Origin: Margaritispora aquatica
Lineage: Eukaryota > Ascomycota > Leotiomycetes > Helotiales > Discinellaceae
DNA length: 64,000 bases
Direction of reading: 5' to 3'
Assembly (NCBI GenBank): GCA_007644065.1
Contig: VJWN01000007.1
Span: 806,001-870,000 of the forward strand
The notes under the pieces were generated by a model, which was given only the letters and a program-made list of their open reading frames with translations, was not told the DNA's origin and searched no databases. The position numbers were made by a program, and so were the translations under genes. Positions 11,237-23,948 of the stretch are shown here, piece after piece (the first letter of the stretch is position 1; each line of letters starts with the position of its first letter).

Positions 11237-13307
11237 CTACAACTTCGCTTTTGGCGCTTCAAGAGTTGGCATCAGGAGATCTCTGATATCGCCTGCTGCT
11301 TCATTGAGATAGAAGCTCATTCTCTCGCTACCAAGACCTTTGGAAACGACATTGAATTGAATGCTAAGGTATGGTTAGCAAAGTCGTAAATTGGTAGGAG
11401 CAAACTTACCTATTTTCGTTGATCATATACGCAATCCCCCAACCATCATCAACGACTTGGCTCCAGCCGTAACCATTGAAGTACTCTGAACTTAATTGAC
11501 TGCTGGAAATGAACCACTTGCTGGAGTATGAATAGGTGGGGTCTTTGTAAATGGCCGGAACCTCCTCGCTAGGATCGAGGAACTTCTTCAAGCCAAGCAA
11601 ATGCCTGTCAACACCCCTGCCGTCAGAAGCAGCCGAGATATATTCCACATGGGAAGTGATTGCTTTTCGGAAAAGTGCCACAGTCTCTTGTGGCTCGACG
11701 GATGCATCAGCCATAGCTTTGCAAAATGCGACGGAGTCATCTGAAACTGAACGACAGGTTTCTGTACGTCCTTGCTGGAATCGTCTTGTTGCTGCAGATT
11801 CGTATGTTGGTCTATTCTTGCCATACATCTTGAAGTAGGCCAATTGGATAACCATTTGAACATATGCATCAGGCGAACACTTGAACTTCTTGATCAAGCC
11901 TTTTCCATATCCTTGATATGCCTGAACACGAAGTTCATGAGCACCAATAACCTCTGTGAAGTCTTTGGTCGCTTTCTCAATTTCCGCTTGTACTTCCTTG
12001 TTGATCTGAAACTTGACTACCGATGGATCCGCAAGACCAGATCGAATAGATGGGTCTGAGAAGTCCAATTTATTCCCAAATATCACCTCGTTGACATAGT
12101 CATTGAGACGATGAGTTGGTGTTCCATCCATCATCGAATGCTCGCCCATGAATCCTGATGTGCCATTATCGTTGATAATGAATTGAAGAGGTTTGTCAAA
12201 CCAGCGGTTGCATCCATCACCATGCCAGTACTGGTGAGCCCGCTCCTCCAGAGTGACTGGGCTGGCATCATCCAAGCAAACAACGAATGAAGCAGACTCA
12301 ATGGTCTTGAGGGCTGCTGCATTTGAAGAGTGTGCTCCGAGAAGAATAGCTCTAGCCTCAGTCCACACATCTCGGTTCTCGGAAGTGAGAGCACCCACTG
12401 CCGGTGCCTTCTCTGCCTTTTCATAGATACGCTTGAACTGTTGTTCAAGCTCGGAGGTATTCAGTTGCTTGCCATCAATAGAGTGAGGCACTTTGAAGAA
12501 TTGGTTCTTTCGAATGACCAGGATGTGCTCATTCTCTGAGGGCGGGTAAGTGACTGGGTAGTCAGCGGGTTTGGCAGGCACACGACAAGCATTGAACATC
12601 CACTGGTAACTCTCCATGGATATGGGAAGCTTCTTCATATACTCAGGCTCGAGAGTGCCATCGACCACCTTCTTTCTAAACTCCAGAACTGCGGTGCTGA
12701 TAGCAGCCGCTCTTTTAGAGGGGTCCCGCCGCCGCCTGTCGTCTCTGTGTGAATAGAAATAGCTGACATATGGTACTACTGGATCACGATACGATAGATA
12801 TGCTCCATCGTTCCACCATTCGTAAATCCAGTTCTTGTGCTTGGGATCTTCTCGTCTGGCAATGAGTTTCTCTTGTAGCTTACTGCCAACCCCACCTGGC
12901 TTTATGAATTCCTGTACCGCCTTCGTAGTTGATTCGAGCTCGGAGGTAGAAAGAAGAGGATGCACGGATTTGAGGTATCGTGCCGCGGTTTCTTCAAGAG
13001 TAGGCACGGGGAGTTTTGGTAGGCTGTTCTCAAATCGCAGCATAGGTCCTTTGGACAAGTCCTCTACATAGCCTGCGACCAAACCCCATTAGCCATGAAC
13101 ATGGAGGGTAGCAAAAAAATACTAACCTGCTGGCAGAGAACTGCTCTTCCTCACTTGAGCTGGTGCCATTACGGCGGTCTGTTTAATCTTAGTATTCCCA
13201 TATGAACAAACGAATACTTTCCAAGGGCTTACTCGAGAGAGTCGTGTCGAGGTGAGACTTGTTTTGAGCACCGATGTCTGGCGACTCTTTGCGAAGGCTT
13301 TCAACAT
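11237..13307 (-). CDS. carnitine O-acetyltransferase, mitochondrial/peroxisomal
   Basis: Four exons: 13307-13233, 13178-13127, 13072-11410, 11363-11237; 638 aa, as expected for fungal CAT2/AcuJ enzymes. It transfers acetyl groups between CoA and carnitine, letting acetyl units leave peroxisomes and enter mitochondria. The choline/carnitine acyltransferase core contains the catalytic histidine in GEHSMMDG (about residue 354). Exon 1 encodes a basic, acid-free presequence (MLKAFAKSRQTSVLK) typical of mitochondrial import. The short last exon ends in AKL, a canonical PTS1. A second in-frame Met (MAPAQVRK) sits at the beginning of exon 2 and would give an isoform without the presequence. Motifs and splices are seen; dual targeting is inferred from them and from known fungal orthologues. 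Confidence 0.95.
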
Positions 13308-13965
13308 CACCGACGTTGTTATGGTAGATGGAGCGGAATAGACAAATAATTGTAAGATTTAAAGTTCCCACAGCTACCTTTCACAAGCTGGACGGGCCGT
13401 AGATTTTGGTTGTATGATGTTGTGGTTGGCTGGTGGGAGTGGGTTTTAGTCCCTCAACTGGATGTCGGTTGCAAGGGAGATATGCTGGACCGAGGTTCTT
13501 CTGAATGCCGGAGCTTCAAATCCACCCCACAATACCCCAGCAATCAGCCACAGGAAGAAGTCAATAAATGACGCGCAAATTTTCCACCGTAAAGATCTTT
13601 TGGCTGATCGGACCGAGGGATACAGTGGAAGATGACCGAATTGGAATATCACTTGAACAGTAGGATAGAATATTCCTTGCCAATGAAGACTGAGTCAGGC
13701 TCTGAATAGCTTTTGTGCAATCATCCTCCAATTCTAAATACAATTCTGCATGTGACAGCCAATGGACATGTGTCTGCAACCAAGCATGTCTCCGAACCAG
13801 CTCCACTTTCAGGAGGATCTCATACTGGGGTATTATTGACCTTGTACTGTATACAATATCTCTTACAGTACCGTCTCTTACGCCTTTGCTTCTTGTCCTA
13901 AGCCCTACGGCCATGGCCCAGACGCTAGCATAACAATATGATACAAGTTGGTTGGTAAACAGACA
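13308..13965. other. intergenic between carnitine acetyltransferase promoter and EAF7 3' end
   Basis: About 660 bp. Open frames on both strands (13446-13933) overlap heavily, and none shows a domain. I read it as the promoter of the carnitine acetyltransferase gene plus the EAF7 3' UTR. Confidence 0.5.
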
Positions 13966-14864
13966 TTACCGTTTCCTCCTACTTTTCCGTGTCGTGGATG
14001 CGCCTGCCTTTGCCTTCGTTGTGGGTTTGGCTGCCTTTGGGGATGGAGTACCCTCTTCATCTTCCTCAACCTCATCCTCAACAGCTCCCTCGGTCTCCCC
14101 TTCGTCTTCTTCTTCGTCGGCAGTAGTTTCCTTGCTCTCTTGTCTGGATCTTGATTCAGCTTTCATCCTACCAACAGCTTTGTTGGTTCCTCGCCCGCCC
14201 CTAGTAGACTTTGGTGGGGAATATGCAGGAGTTGAAGTCGCATCTGTGTCCTCGACAGTGCTTGCTCGATGCTTGATAGTCTCTGCCCTCTTCCGCTTCT
14301 TTTTGGGTGCTGCCTCATGCTCGACTAGGCTGGAGTCCTCTATTCGCATCTGTGGAGGTGAAGATGGTGCTTCACTGAGGCTGCGTCTGGTTTTTGCCAA
14401 CATCTTTGTTTGAATATCATCATCCAAAGGGATCTGGAACTCTATATATTTCTTCGGATCTTCGTAATCAAATGCATTCTCCCTATCATCAATTACATCT
14501 AGATCATAGAGAGTCCTTAGCTTTGCCCATATTCCGGGTATGCTTGTATGTTTCTGGACGCGTGGATCATAGCCATGATTTCTAAGATGTTCGGACAACG
14601 CAATCATGCGAAAGTGCTTGTGAATACCTGAACATTGTCAATAGCTGAACTTGGTAAGGATTCAGGACTACTACCAGCAGGTTTCCACTTGATAATGCCC
14701 TTGAAAAGACTTGTCTCTTGTTCGTCAGTCCATGGGTCCTTCAAGATGTCGTAGGAAGGTTTGGAAGGCTCAGCGACTGGTGTATCAGCCACCATAGCCT
14801 CATCGTCTGCAGCAGGCGTTGAGGCTGCTCTTACGCTGCCCTTTGCTTTCTTCCTGGGTGGCAT
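13966..14864 (-). CDS. EAF7: chromatin modification-related protein EAF7 (NuA4 subunit)
   Basis: Exons are 14864-14675 and 14627-13966 (47-nt intron); 283 aa. EAF7/MRGBP is a non-catalytic subunit of the NuA4 histone H4/H2A acetyltransferase and works in the nucleus, partly in an Eaf5/7/3 submodule. The family core spans about residues 40-130: DPWTDEQETSLFKGI, then the HKHFRMIALSEHLRNHG block and the IPGIWAKLRTLYDLDVID block. The C-terminal half is Lys/Arg- and Glu/Asp-rich low-complexity with several basic nuclear-signal-like clusters (KKKRKRAE, TRKSRRKR). It is divergently transcribed from the gamma-tubulin complex gene, with ATGs 185 bp apart. Confidence 0.92.
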
Positions 14865-15049
14865 CTTGAGCTTGGGAGAGTCAATTTGTGTTGATAATTA
14901 TAAAGACAAGGCGACAACAAGATAGGTATTCCTAAACGTCAGCCTTGTCGCGGAGTTTCAAACACCTTATCGCTAGCGTGCTCGGCAACAACGCGTCATT
15001 TGGATTGCCGACGCGACTTGATTACTCGGTGTAAATAGAAGTACATAAA
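14865..15049. promoter_or_regulatory. 185-bp divergent promoter (EAF7 / GCP6-like)
   Basis: The whole interval between two start codons is 185 bp, so both promoters must lie here or overlap. It contains ACGCGTC at 14991-14997 and a nearby CGCGAC. ACGCGT is the MluI cell-cycle box bound by MBF in yeasts; a G1/S role here is inference. Confidence 0.6.
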
Positions 15050-17994
15050 ATGAATGTCAACCACGATCCAGGAGATGTGTTTGCGATACCAGACTTGTAT
15101 GCGCCCTCTGCGCTATTGTCTACATCCTCCGAATATTTCAGTATCCTGTTTACTGAGCTGAAGTTTGCTGGTGAGTCTTGAAACTTCATATGAAACAACC
15201 GTAGACAGGCACTCAAGATTATCTAGATATCGATGGCCCATTGTCTAACATAAGCGTACAAAAAGATGAGGATGATGTCTTCTTTAGCCTACCAGACTTG
15301 TCGTTTGGGGCGAGCGATGTTTACTTGACCCCGAATCTGTCGCATGCCTTTAGTGGCAGTGAAGCAGAAGCGGACCAGCCTACATCAATCACCACTTTGG
15401 ATGTCCCAGACATCTGGACGCTTCCTATTGAGACCCCGATACCTTCGGAGAATTACCAGAGCTGGGAAAGCTTTGAGTCCGATAAAGATGAGAAACACGC
15501 AAGTCCGTACATTTCAGAAGCTGGACCATTGATCTTCGATACCGCTGTTGCGGCCAAGGAGGACTATCTTCGCATCGTCAATGGCGATTACGTTGTTGTC
15601 GAGAGCGATATTTATCTCGCTGCTCTTTTAAATTTAGGGCAAGGGAGAAGCTCTGTCTTTTTTGCCTGGAATGATGATAAACGGGTTTTCATGCCAGTGC
15701 TTTCAAAGATACGCATTTCTGGATATGGCGGTTCTTCCTTGGAACAACTTATGGCTACCTTCTTGGGGTGTGGAAATATGACCAGAACACTCAAGTCCTT
15801 TGTCGAGAAGACCTACTCTAGGAGTACGTCTGCGGGTCGCGTTGCCCTGGCAGACACGGTCTCAACTCTTCTGGCCACAGTTCAGTCTCACCTCAGTACT
15901 TCAACTACTACGATCAAGACTATTTTGCAACTGCAAGCCCTATTTCAACCTATCCATTCAATATTGACCTGCTTTCAACGCGTTGTCACCAATGTCGCAG
16001 CAACTCGAAGTGACGAATCTATGTTGTCCACCATATTCGAAGAAATCCAATTAATGGAGCATAGAACTGATTCACTGCGAGAAGTTCTACTTGAGATACT
16101 ATCTCGTGTCTCACAGCCATGGCTAGAATTTGCAGGTGAATGGCTTGGTATACAGAGAGAAACTGGCCTGCCGCTAAGCAAAAGAGGTCAAGGCAAGAGT
16201 TTCGTGAAAGTAGAGGATAAGGAATGGGTCGATGAACAAGGTCTTGAGATACAGCAACCAGACTATGTACTCGACTACGATAAAGTGCCGTCATTCATAG
16301 CTCCTGACGATGCGCGCTCTCTGTTCGAAGTGGGAAGAAGCTTGCGATTTCTTCGAGATCACCATCCAGACCATCTTCTTGCAGGAGCAGCCATGATATC
16401 TTCTGCTAACCCCCCTTCTCTTGAGTGGCGATTCTCGTGGGAGGAAGTTGTTCGAGTCGAATCTAAAGCTTTGCAATATGAAAAGAACCTAACAGATGCC
16501 CTTCTTCACTTCTCAGAGCCAACGTTACCAGAGACTTCAATGTCAATAGATAAAAAGCGATCATCCGGTTATGACTTTGAGCTTGACTTTTTTGGTAGGC
16601 CTGAGGACGAAATGCAGGCTCACGTTCTGGCATCTATAGATATATTTGATAAATCTCCGAACTCAATACAGGGTGAGAGCAAACTCTCCGTGGGGCTAAA
16701 TGAGTACTTTAGTCGTCGAACAGAGTTTTCGGAACGGAGCGACCCAATATTCGCACCACCTATATCGCTTTCACCAGTGTTATCCTTCAATCCTGTGATA
16801 GCTGCCCAAGCTCGGATTGTGAATGGAACTTGTATGCGGTTGTTTTTCAAGTCCCACGAGCTCCGTAAACACTTAGCTGTTCAGCGAGACTTTCATTTAC
16901 TCGGAAATGGTGTGTTTTCGAGCCGACTGAGCCATGCTCTTTTTGATCCGGATTTGGAGAGTGCCGAAAGACACCAAGGTGTCGCACGCTCTGGTGGGAT
17001 CATGGGCTTGCGCCTTGGGGGAAGAGACACATGGCCTCCTGCAAGTTCTGAGCTGCGTCTTTCTCTTATGGGGGTCTTAACAGAAAGCTACAGCTCAAAC
17101 CGACCCCCGGATAAGTCCTGGTCTGGACCTTATCATAAACAGGATCCTTTACCTGGAGATTTGAGCTTCTCTGTTCGAGATATGACTGAGGAAGAAATCG
17201 AAAGATGTATAAATCCAGATTCTATTGAGGCACTAGATTTCCTGAGGCTTTCATACAAACCTCCTTCGCCCCTGGAAGTCATCATAACTCCAGTCATACT
17301 ATTCAAGTACGATCAACTCTTCAAGTTACTTCTGCGAGTGGTTCGGATGCTATATGTTGTTAATTCTCTCTTTCGAGACGCTTCTGATCGAACATCTTGT
17401 TGGCACTCTGTTGGAAATGTTGCCCAACGCTTCCGAATTGAGGCACACCATTTCATTTCTAGTGTCTGTGGTTATTTCTTTGATACAGGCATCGAAGCCA
17501 CCTGGCGAGTGTTTGAGAGAAAACTTGATCAGATTGAGGCACGCATCAGCAAAGACAGCGACAACGTCACTCTTGGCCAGAATGAAGGTCTCGACAAATT
17601 GAGAGATTATCATGAGCGAGTATTGGACAGAATCATGTTTGCTCTATTCCTGAGGAAGAGGCAACAACCAGTTTTGAAGCTCCTAGAAGAGATCTTCACT
17701 CTCATTTTACAATTTGCAAAGTATTCTCGAGAGAGAACTCTGGGTCTGCCCACTGGCCTTGATCAAGAAGGTATCAATCACATTTATACTAGATTTCAGA
17801 AGAAGGTTGGGGTATTCATATCAGTCTGCCGGGGACTCAGTGAAAAGAAGGGATATGGAGACAAGAAGGTTTTGGACAACAAGATGTTGGGTCTTGAAAG
17901 CCTATTTGATGGCGACGACTTTGCGGAAGAAAATACTGTATCGCAGCTTTTGCTGAGGTTAGAGATGTCAAACTATCATCCAAATGCTACATAG
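15050..17994 (+). CDS. gamma-tubulin complex component, GCP6-like
   Basis: Exons are 15050-15170 and 15218-17994 (47-nt intron); 965 aa. GCP proteins dock gamma-tubulin rings on the spindle pole body to nucleate microtubules. The N-terminal GRIP1-like region includes YLRIVNGDYVVVESDIYLAA and GYGGSSLEQLMATFLGCGNM. The C-terminal GRIP2-like region (about residues 670-960) has TPVILFKYDQLFKLLLRVVRM and RFRIEAHHFISSVCGYFFDTG. Length and sequence fit the fungal GCP5/GCP6 group (Alp16-like) better than Spc97/Spc98 (GCP2/GCP3); that subfamily call is inference. The short first exon is needed to supply an ATG. Shares a divergent promoter with EAF7. Confidence 0.85.
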
Positions 17995-18377
17995 TACTTA
18001 GAGAAATGTATGAAGATGAGTAGGAAGAACTGAAGTACCTGCCTTACCTTCGGTACCTTCCATTGTTGAATTAGAAATACAATTACACACGTGACTTTGC
18101 ACTTTGTCTGAAATAAAATTCCCTAACTTCGTTATAAGACAACAATTATCATGGACTAAGATAATCAGTAATACAGTTCCAAGCGTTTTTTCTCTCGTGA
18201 ACAAATAATTTGTAGTGTAAACAAGCCCTCCATTTGCTGATTTCATGCCGCTTGTGATTCGACAAAGCCGACATCATCAAAACCCTTAGCGCGAAACCGG
18301 CCGAGCTATTCAAACCTCACTGTCGTGCAAACACCACACCCCAAAGCTACAATTTCACGCCATTGATTCCTCTCATC
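17995..18377. promoter_or_regulatory. NDUFA5 promoter region
   Basis: A 383-bp gap between two plus-strand genes. CACGTG lies at 18088-18093, about 285 bp upstream of the NDUFA5 ATG. No gene is seen in it. Confidence 0.45.
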
Positions 18378-19227
18378 ATGCGGCGAAGCCTCATCAGACT
18401 CGCGGCTGTCAAGCCAGCTCGCTTTCTCGAAGCTGGCGCGCCCACCGGTCTCACTGGGCTGTTTACACACCCTTCGCCGCGATCAACACTACTCTACCTG
18501 TACTCCAGCACACTCGAGAAGCTGCAAGCCTTCCCTGAATCCTCGCTGTACCGCCAATCGACTGAGGCGATCACCAAGCACCGCATGAGCATCATCGAGA
18601 GCGTCGAGCCTGCAGGATACAAAGCGTGGTCCGACAAGGCCAAGCAGACACTTGCAGACCATCCTGATGTGTTTGAAACGAAGGAAGGAGGAGTTGCGCA
18701 TGATGGCGGAAGGCATATCAAGGAGACGAAGGGCAAGAGGGTGTTTGTCACCACCAAAGTAGATAAGGAATATGATGAATCGACTGTGGAGTGGGATGGA
18801 GAGCCAGATACTGGTGGAGAACTCGAGGGAACGAGGACGACGGCTGAGAGGAAGGGACAGGCCAATATGGGAAGGGATAGACCAGGCACAGATACAAAGA
18901 CGGTGGAGTGGGATCCTGAGCCACCTTTGAGCGCTGAGCAGTGAGTTATGATCTAAATTGAGCTTTGATCATACTAATAGGACAATAGGATTGGTGAATT
19001 GGAGACAAAGATAGCTGCTGGTTTGATTGAGGAGGTCATTCAGGTGGCCGAAGGAGAATTGAAGCTAGTGGACGTCATGCTGAAGTCACAAGTGTACGTT
19101 CCAATTACCTCTATCACATATCATAGCTAATCATAAGCCTCACAGATGGGAAGATTTAGAGGAGAAACCAGTCGAGGGCCAATGGACATACTTCATGCGC
19201 GACACCGCAACTCCAACTACTCAATAG
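18378..19227 (+). CDS. NADH:ubiquinone oxidoreductase subunit NDUFA5 (29.9 kDa-type)
   Basis: Three exons: 18378-18940, 18989-19093, 19146-19227; 249 aa. It is an accessory subunit of the matrix arm of mitochondrial complex I. The N-terminus is basic (MRRSLIRLAAVKPARFLE), followed by TGLTGLFTHPSPRSTLLYLY and the ETC_C1_NDUFA5 domain (SSTLEKLQAFPESSLYRQSTEAITKHR in outline, about residues 40-110). Fungal homologues carry a long C-terminal extension, present here with two VEWD-x-EP repeats. The C-terminus ends in GQWTYFMRDTATPTTQ. This resembles the Neurospora 29.9 kDa subunit in my memory of that protein. Confidence 0.9.
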
Positions 19228-20518
19228 CCACCGCAAAAGTAATGGAAAGCTCGGCATCGAGGACATGGTGTACAGTACTGCAGATTTGTAAATAGAATGC
19301 ATACCATAAACAAGCCATTTTCGGGGACTGGTGTGTTGAATCTCTCGTCTCGGCCTGGAGGAGTCGCGGCAAGTGCCGATTATATTTAAGGATATTCCAC
19401 ATAATGGTTTGAAAGCTTTGTTGTTGATCCTTCCATCCTTCGACACATCATTTGCTAGGAGATCATTCAAACGGGACTGCACCAGTCTGTTTCCTCTGAG
19501 CATTGAACGAGACTGTTCTTTGGCATAACCCAGCACCAAGGACGAAAGGTAAAAAAAAAATCGGATGATTCTAGCTCTGTCGGGACACATTTACTCAAAA
19601 TCATTTTTCTGTTACTCCACTCAGCTTACATATCACTCATGTGCAGCCGCAGCTTGATAAACTACCTTACCTCATTAAAAATATCCAGATCAAAGTTGAT
19701 AGTCTCTTCAATTCCTACCTTAGAATCAGACACTATTCCATCTTTTTAGCTCTAGCCATAGAGCACGAGACCTTGGGGACGAAATGATCGCCACTTGGCG
19801 ATTCCGAGATGAAAGCTGATATCATCTTCGCTTTAGCTGGCTACCCAAGAGCCAGTCACTGGCCGTACGATCCGAAGGACTCTCAGCCCTGCAGACCAAC
19901 GATTCATTCTTGGACCATGCTAGGATTCGGATTTACACTCCATGACATACACACCCCCCAGCTCAAAAGACCGCATCTGACCGACAAGGCGTAGAGCTGA
20001 AAATAAACCCTCGGTAGTGGACGTCGCTTCTAATCACGTGTTAGTGGCGGAGCCTTCACACACTCTTTGACTAAGGCGTGGCAGTGTTCTTGCCAGTCGT
20101 AATGGGCCTTTTTGAAGCTTTGTCTCGGGGTTTGGCTTGATTTCCAGTCGAGCAGAGTGCGAGGCCAGGCAGGATTCTCTGGCTGTCAAATCACGATGTG
20201 CTTTATTTCTCCATGTCCACGAGGATTAGAGTTATTATTTGCGTCTGATCTTGCATTGCCGAACTTAGATCCTTCCATCGGCTGCCGTTGCGACTGACAT
20301 TGTCTCCGCGCCACGATTATTTGCTTGTGGATTGGGCTGTTTTGTTAACCTTACGTCGTCCTAGTGAGGTTCATAAGTATGGAGGAGTGCCTGCTTGCAA
20401 GTGAGGTTGTGCGTTTTTCGAGGGAGGACTCTCTTTCGCACATGACTAAACCTCACCTTTAACTACAGAATCCTGAAAGAAAGAAACAAAACAAGTCCTG
20501 CTCGCCGTTCGATGCAAT
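19228..20518. other. 1.3-kb intergenic region
   Basis: No supported gene. Frames on the minus strand at 19156-19590 and the plus strand at 19809-20297 have no domain. CACGTG at 20035-20040 lies about 480 bp upstream of the next gene, whose promoter this interval should contain. Confidence 0.5.
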
Positions 20519-22686
20519 ATGCGTTCTCCATTTTCGAAATTTGCGGCACGGTCTAGGATGTCATGGAATTCGCGCAAATTGAGCCAGTCCGAGAAGTCCG
20601 AGGTTTCAGTCCAGCAGAAATCGAGTCCACGCCATTATCATGAACGCGAAACGGAGACACTGGTAAAGAACGACGAGTTGATGGAGTCACTGTTCGTGCT
20701 ATTGGATCAAGACCATCCAAAATCACCACTGTACCATGCTCCGTTTAAGGTCAAGAATTCCGATGTGGCTAGGGTATGTAGTGCATTTCTTCGTTTAGCC
20801 TCAAAATACATTCGGAAAAATCGCATACGAAGACGATATTCCCAATGCTGTTGATCTTATAGATTACTAATAGATTTGTGTAGTGGGCCGATTCTATATC
20901 ACCATTTATGTCGTCACCGATTGATTTGACGATTCCTGACAAAACAAATCACAAAGCTACCCGAAAATCAACATCAACTATATCATCAGCCGGATCTCTT
21001 CTCTCAGAATCTTCAAGTTGTGAAGATCCTAATGGACCGAAAACACCGACTTTTCCTCCTGCCGATTTTGTCTTGCCAAGGGTGCCAATTGATGCTGACA
21101 TCAGATTAGCGAGGCCCAGTCAGCGTGCCACCAACTACAGGGCTGAGCCAAAAATACACCGGGCCTTCAGCTTCGAATTAATCCCTGAGGCACCATTTCG
21201 TCCAGCACCACCTATTCCAAGCAACAATACGAGAAACGAAGCTGCGGCCAAAACTTTGATCGAGAGCTCAAATACCTTACCATGTCCCGATTTCTCAACG
21301 GTTTCTGTTTGTCAAGCCACCATCACATCGATTATCGACGATTTTATGCCAGAGTACATTCCATCACCAAAGATAACCCCAGCTAAGAAGAAGACATCGG
21401 TCCCATTGCTAAGAATTGATACTGGTGGATTTCATACTCCTATTCAGCAAATTGGCCAACCAGAAATTCCAGAATTTGAATATTCACAGCCTGCTGTTCC
21501 TGCCGTTGAGATGTTGTCGTTAGGGTACAAAGCATATTCGGAGAGTCGAGCCGAGCAAGATCGAAAACTACTGAGCTTTTCTGAAAGAGAATTGTCTTCG
21601 TCGCGGCATTCAATAGCGCATCCGGTTCCCAGGAATAACACCAATTATGACGACTACCGGAAAGGAACGAGTAGGTATTCGGTACAGGCACCTAGCAAGC
21701 GACTACTTAACGACCTGCAAGAGCAGAATCTATTCATTCCTCAGCAATATAAGCCATACTCACCTCCACAACCAATCCTAAGACGAAGCCCAGCCGATGT
21801 TGAACTCCATATAGCCACAGACCAAAAGCCATATCGGTCTTCCCAGCCCATCACCAGGCGAGCCGTCGCTGAAGCCGAGCTGCATATGAGCACAGTTCGC
21901 AAACCAGTGCCTGTAAAATACACGCCATACGCAGCTCCTACGCCCCTTCAAATACAAATACAACCTGAGATTGCGACCGTTCAAGCCCGCATTATCGACC
22001 CTTGCGTGCCTAAAGCAAAACGTGAAGAGCCATTGGCGTTTGCGACCAATCGTGGCGTTTCACACGCCGGGGACTTTTTCGCGAAGGAGCAAGGATTGCA
22101 GCTTAAGATGACGAGAACGGTGAATACATTTTCGAAGATGGAGTGGGTCATTCAGGATCTGAGTGGAACAAGGAGGATGAAATGTTTCGCACAGACTAAC
22201 TCCCTGAGCAGGAGGAAAGGTACAGAATTCCTCACTCGATTTATACGATAAAAGCTAATATTGAAAGATTTTCTTGATCTAGAAGGGAACCCACTATTCA
22301 ACTTTCAGAAAAAGATTGGAAGCACCAGGATAGCCGAGACGCCCTCTGGGACCGAAGTCTTCTCCATACAGAATGCATCGCTGCCTTCTTTACCGCATTG
22401 GATCATCAAGATGATGGGTGGTAAAGGTGAATCCCCTGCGCTATGGGTTGCGAAGGGTGATGAGGATATGCAAACTGTGATTGTGAGTTGGGGCGGGTCC
22501 GAGGTTGGAAGAATAAGATGCGAGTCAAGGTTGAAGAAACACACTGTGAGTTGGCCTATCGTCTATGACTGAATTTGAGCTAATGGTCTGCAGTACATTG
22601 TAAGTGTTGCGGCTGAGGTGAACTATGTTGCTATGGCTGCGTTGACGACTGTGTTTGATGATTTGAGGACAGATGAGGGTTGTTGA
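20519..22686 (+). CDS. LURP-one-related (LOR, Tubby-C-like) domain protein with long disordered N-terminus
   Basis: Four exons: 20519-20773, 20884-22219, 22268-22545, 22594-22686; 653 aa. Residues 1 to about 480 are low-complexity, rich in Ser/Pro/Thr/Gln, with repeated PYSPPQPILRRS-like and PYRSSQPITRRA-like phrases. The last about 150 residues form a LOR-type beta-barrel candidate: a strand ending DLSG, then DLEGNPLFNFQKK, VSWGGSEVGRIRCESR, and a terminal YIVSVAAEVNYVAMAAL helix. That order matches the LURP-one pattern (D-x-x-G-x-P-L; then Y-x-V-x-V-A-x-x-V-D-Y and a hydrophobic helix). LOR proteins are thought to bind membranes or lipids; function in fungi is unknown. The domain call is pattern-based and would need a profile search. 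Confidence 0.72.
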
Positions 22687-23948
22687 GACAAGCTATCTTT
22701 GCCATGTTATTTTCTTCTGCTTCTGTCGTTTTGAGCGATCCCATTTTGAGCGTTTTTGCAGGGTGTTGGGGTTAGGAAATGCTTTACTGGTTTGATACCA
22801 TGGATGGGTGGTTTGGGAAGCATATTGGAGTATATATCGAGCATTGTGTTAGGATTCGTCGCTTTATAGGAGTTGAATCTACAATTTTATTGAGACGCTG
22901 GCATAGTTAAGCTACGTTCCAAGGACTCTCCTTCATAACGTTTGTTGCTTTGAACCAAAGCACGTTGAATCGCTAAATTGATAAGGTGCACGGGTTCCCA
23001 CCTCCTAAGTCAGGAAATCCATAAGTATAATTTTCCTCTTCCCCTCATCTTCAGGCTTATTGTGTCTACCGAGTATAGCCACCTCCCCTCCACTCTTGTG
23101 CCTCGTTGTGCCCCTGCGTGGCAGGCACATCGCCTAGCGAACATGCTAGAACCTTCGATATTTACGAATATTATCAACCATGCTCTGGCTGTGCAATACA
23201 CTGTCGGGGCACCATACAATCGCCACGGTCGTACGAGAACAATCCTTGCTGTATTACCCCTACTTCCCCTCCTTCTCCAACAAGATCGATTTGTGCAGAT
23301 GCATGTGCATGTGCATGCCTAATATGATTCCCATGGACTTCGGAAGTCCTTCCGAGAGCACCAGGATGCCGGCCATTTCCGCGAAGCACGTTGTGTCATG
23401 TCGTACGTTTATTTGCGCCTGCAGATAATGGCTGGAGAAGTGACTGGAACCTCTTTGGCTGGGGTTCATAGTCGATATTGATGTTCATGACAACTTATGG
23501 TACAGATGTGGTTATTGTTGAAATGGTGTCGTTTATTTTGGCGGGTGTTTTTTACTCCCTGGGAATCGTGATAAGTACCTTGTCCAATCATTCAACTCTG
23601 GCAATGTCATTCATTGCCACTGCGCGACTTAGTATACCTCTATTATCCTGCATTTTAAGATCTTCATGTGAGAATGCGAGGTTGCGCATGCTGCTGCGTC
23701 TCATTAAAGACGTACGACTTGATTCTCGGATAGATAGCGCTTTCTATTTGCGAGTGATCCAAACCTGCTGTCAAAGGCTTTAGCGAAAGGCTTTGTGGAG
23801 GCCATGCGGATGATCTTGGCTCTGTGCATGCAGTGGCATTACTAAGATTATCATTAAAGAAGTGAAAATCCTCGAAATCTGCGAGGAAATCGTGCTCAAA
23901 AAGAAAGCTCATTGTCAAGAAGGTCTTATTTATCCTTCTATAAATGAT
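22687..23948. other. 1.26-kb gap upstream of the bHLH gene
   Basis: Probably the 3' end of the LOR gene followed by a long promoter or 5' leader of the bHLH gene. It includes an ATGTGC triplet-like repeat around 23301-23318. Short overlapping frames (22978-23428, 23478-23783) have no domain. An out-of-frame ATG at 23944 overlaps the bHLH start. Confidence 0.45.
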
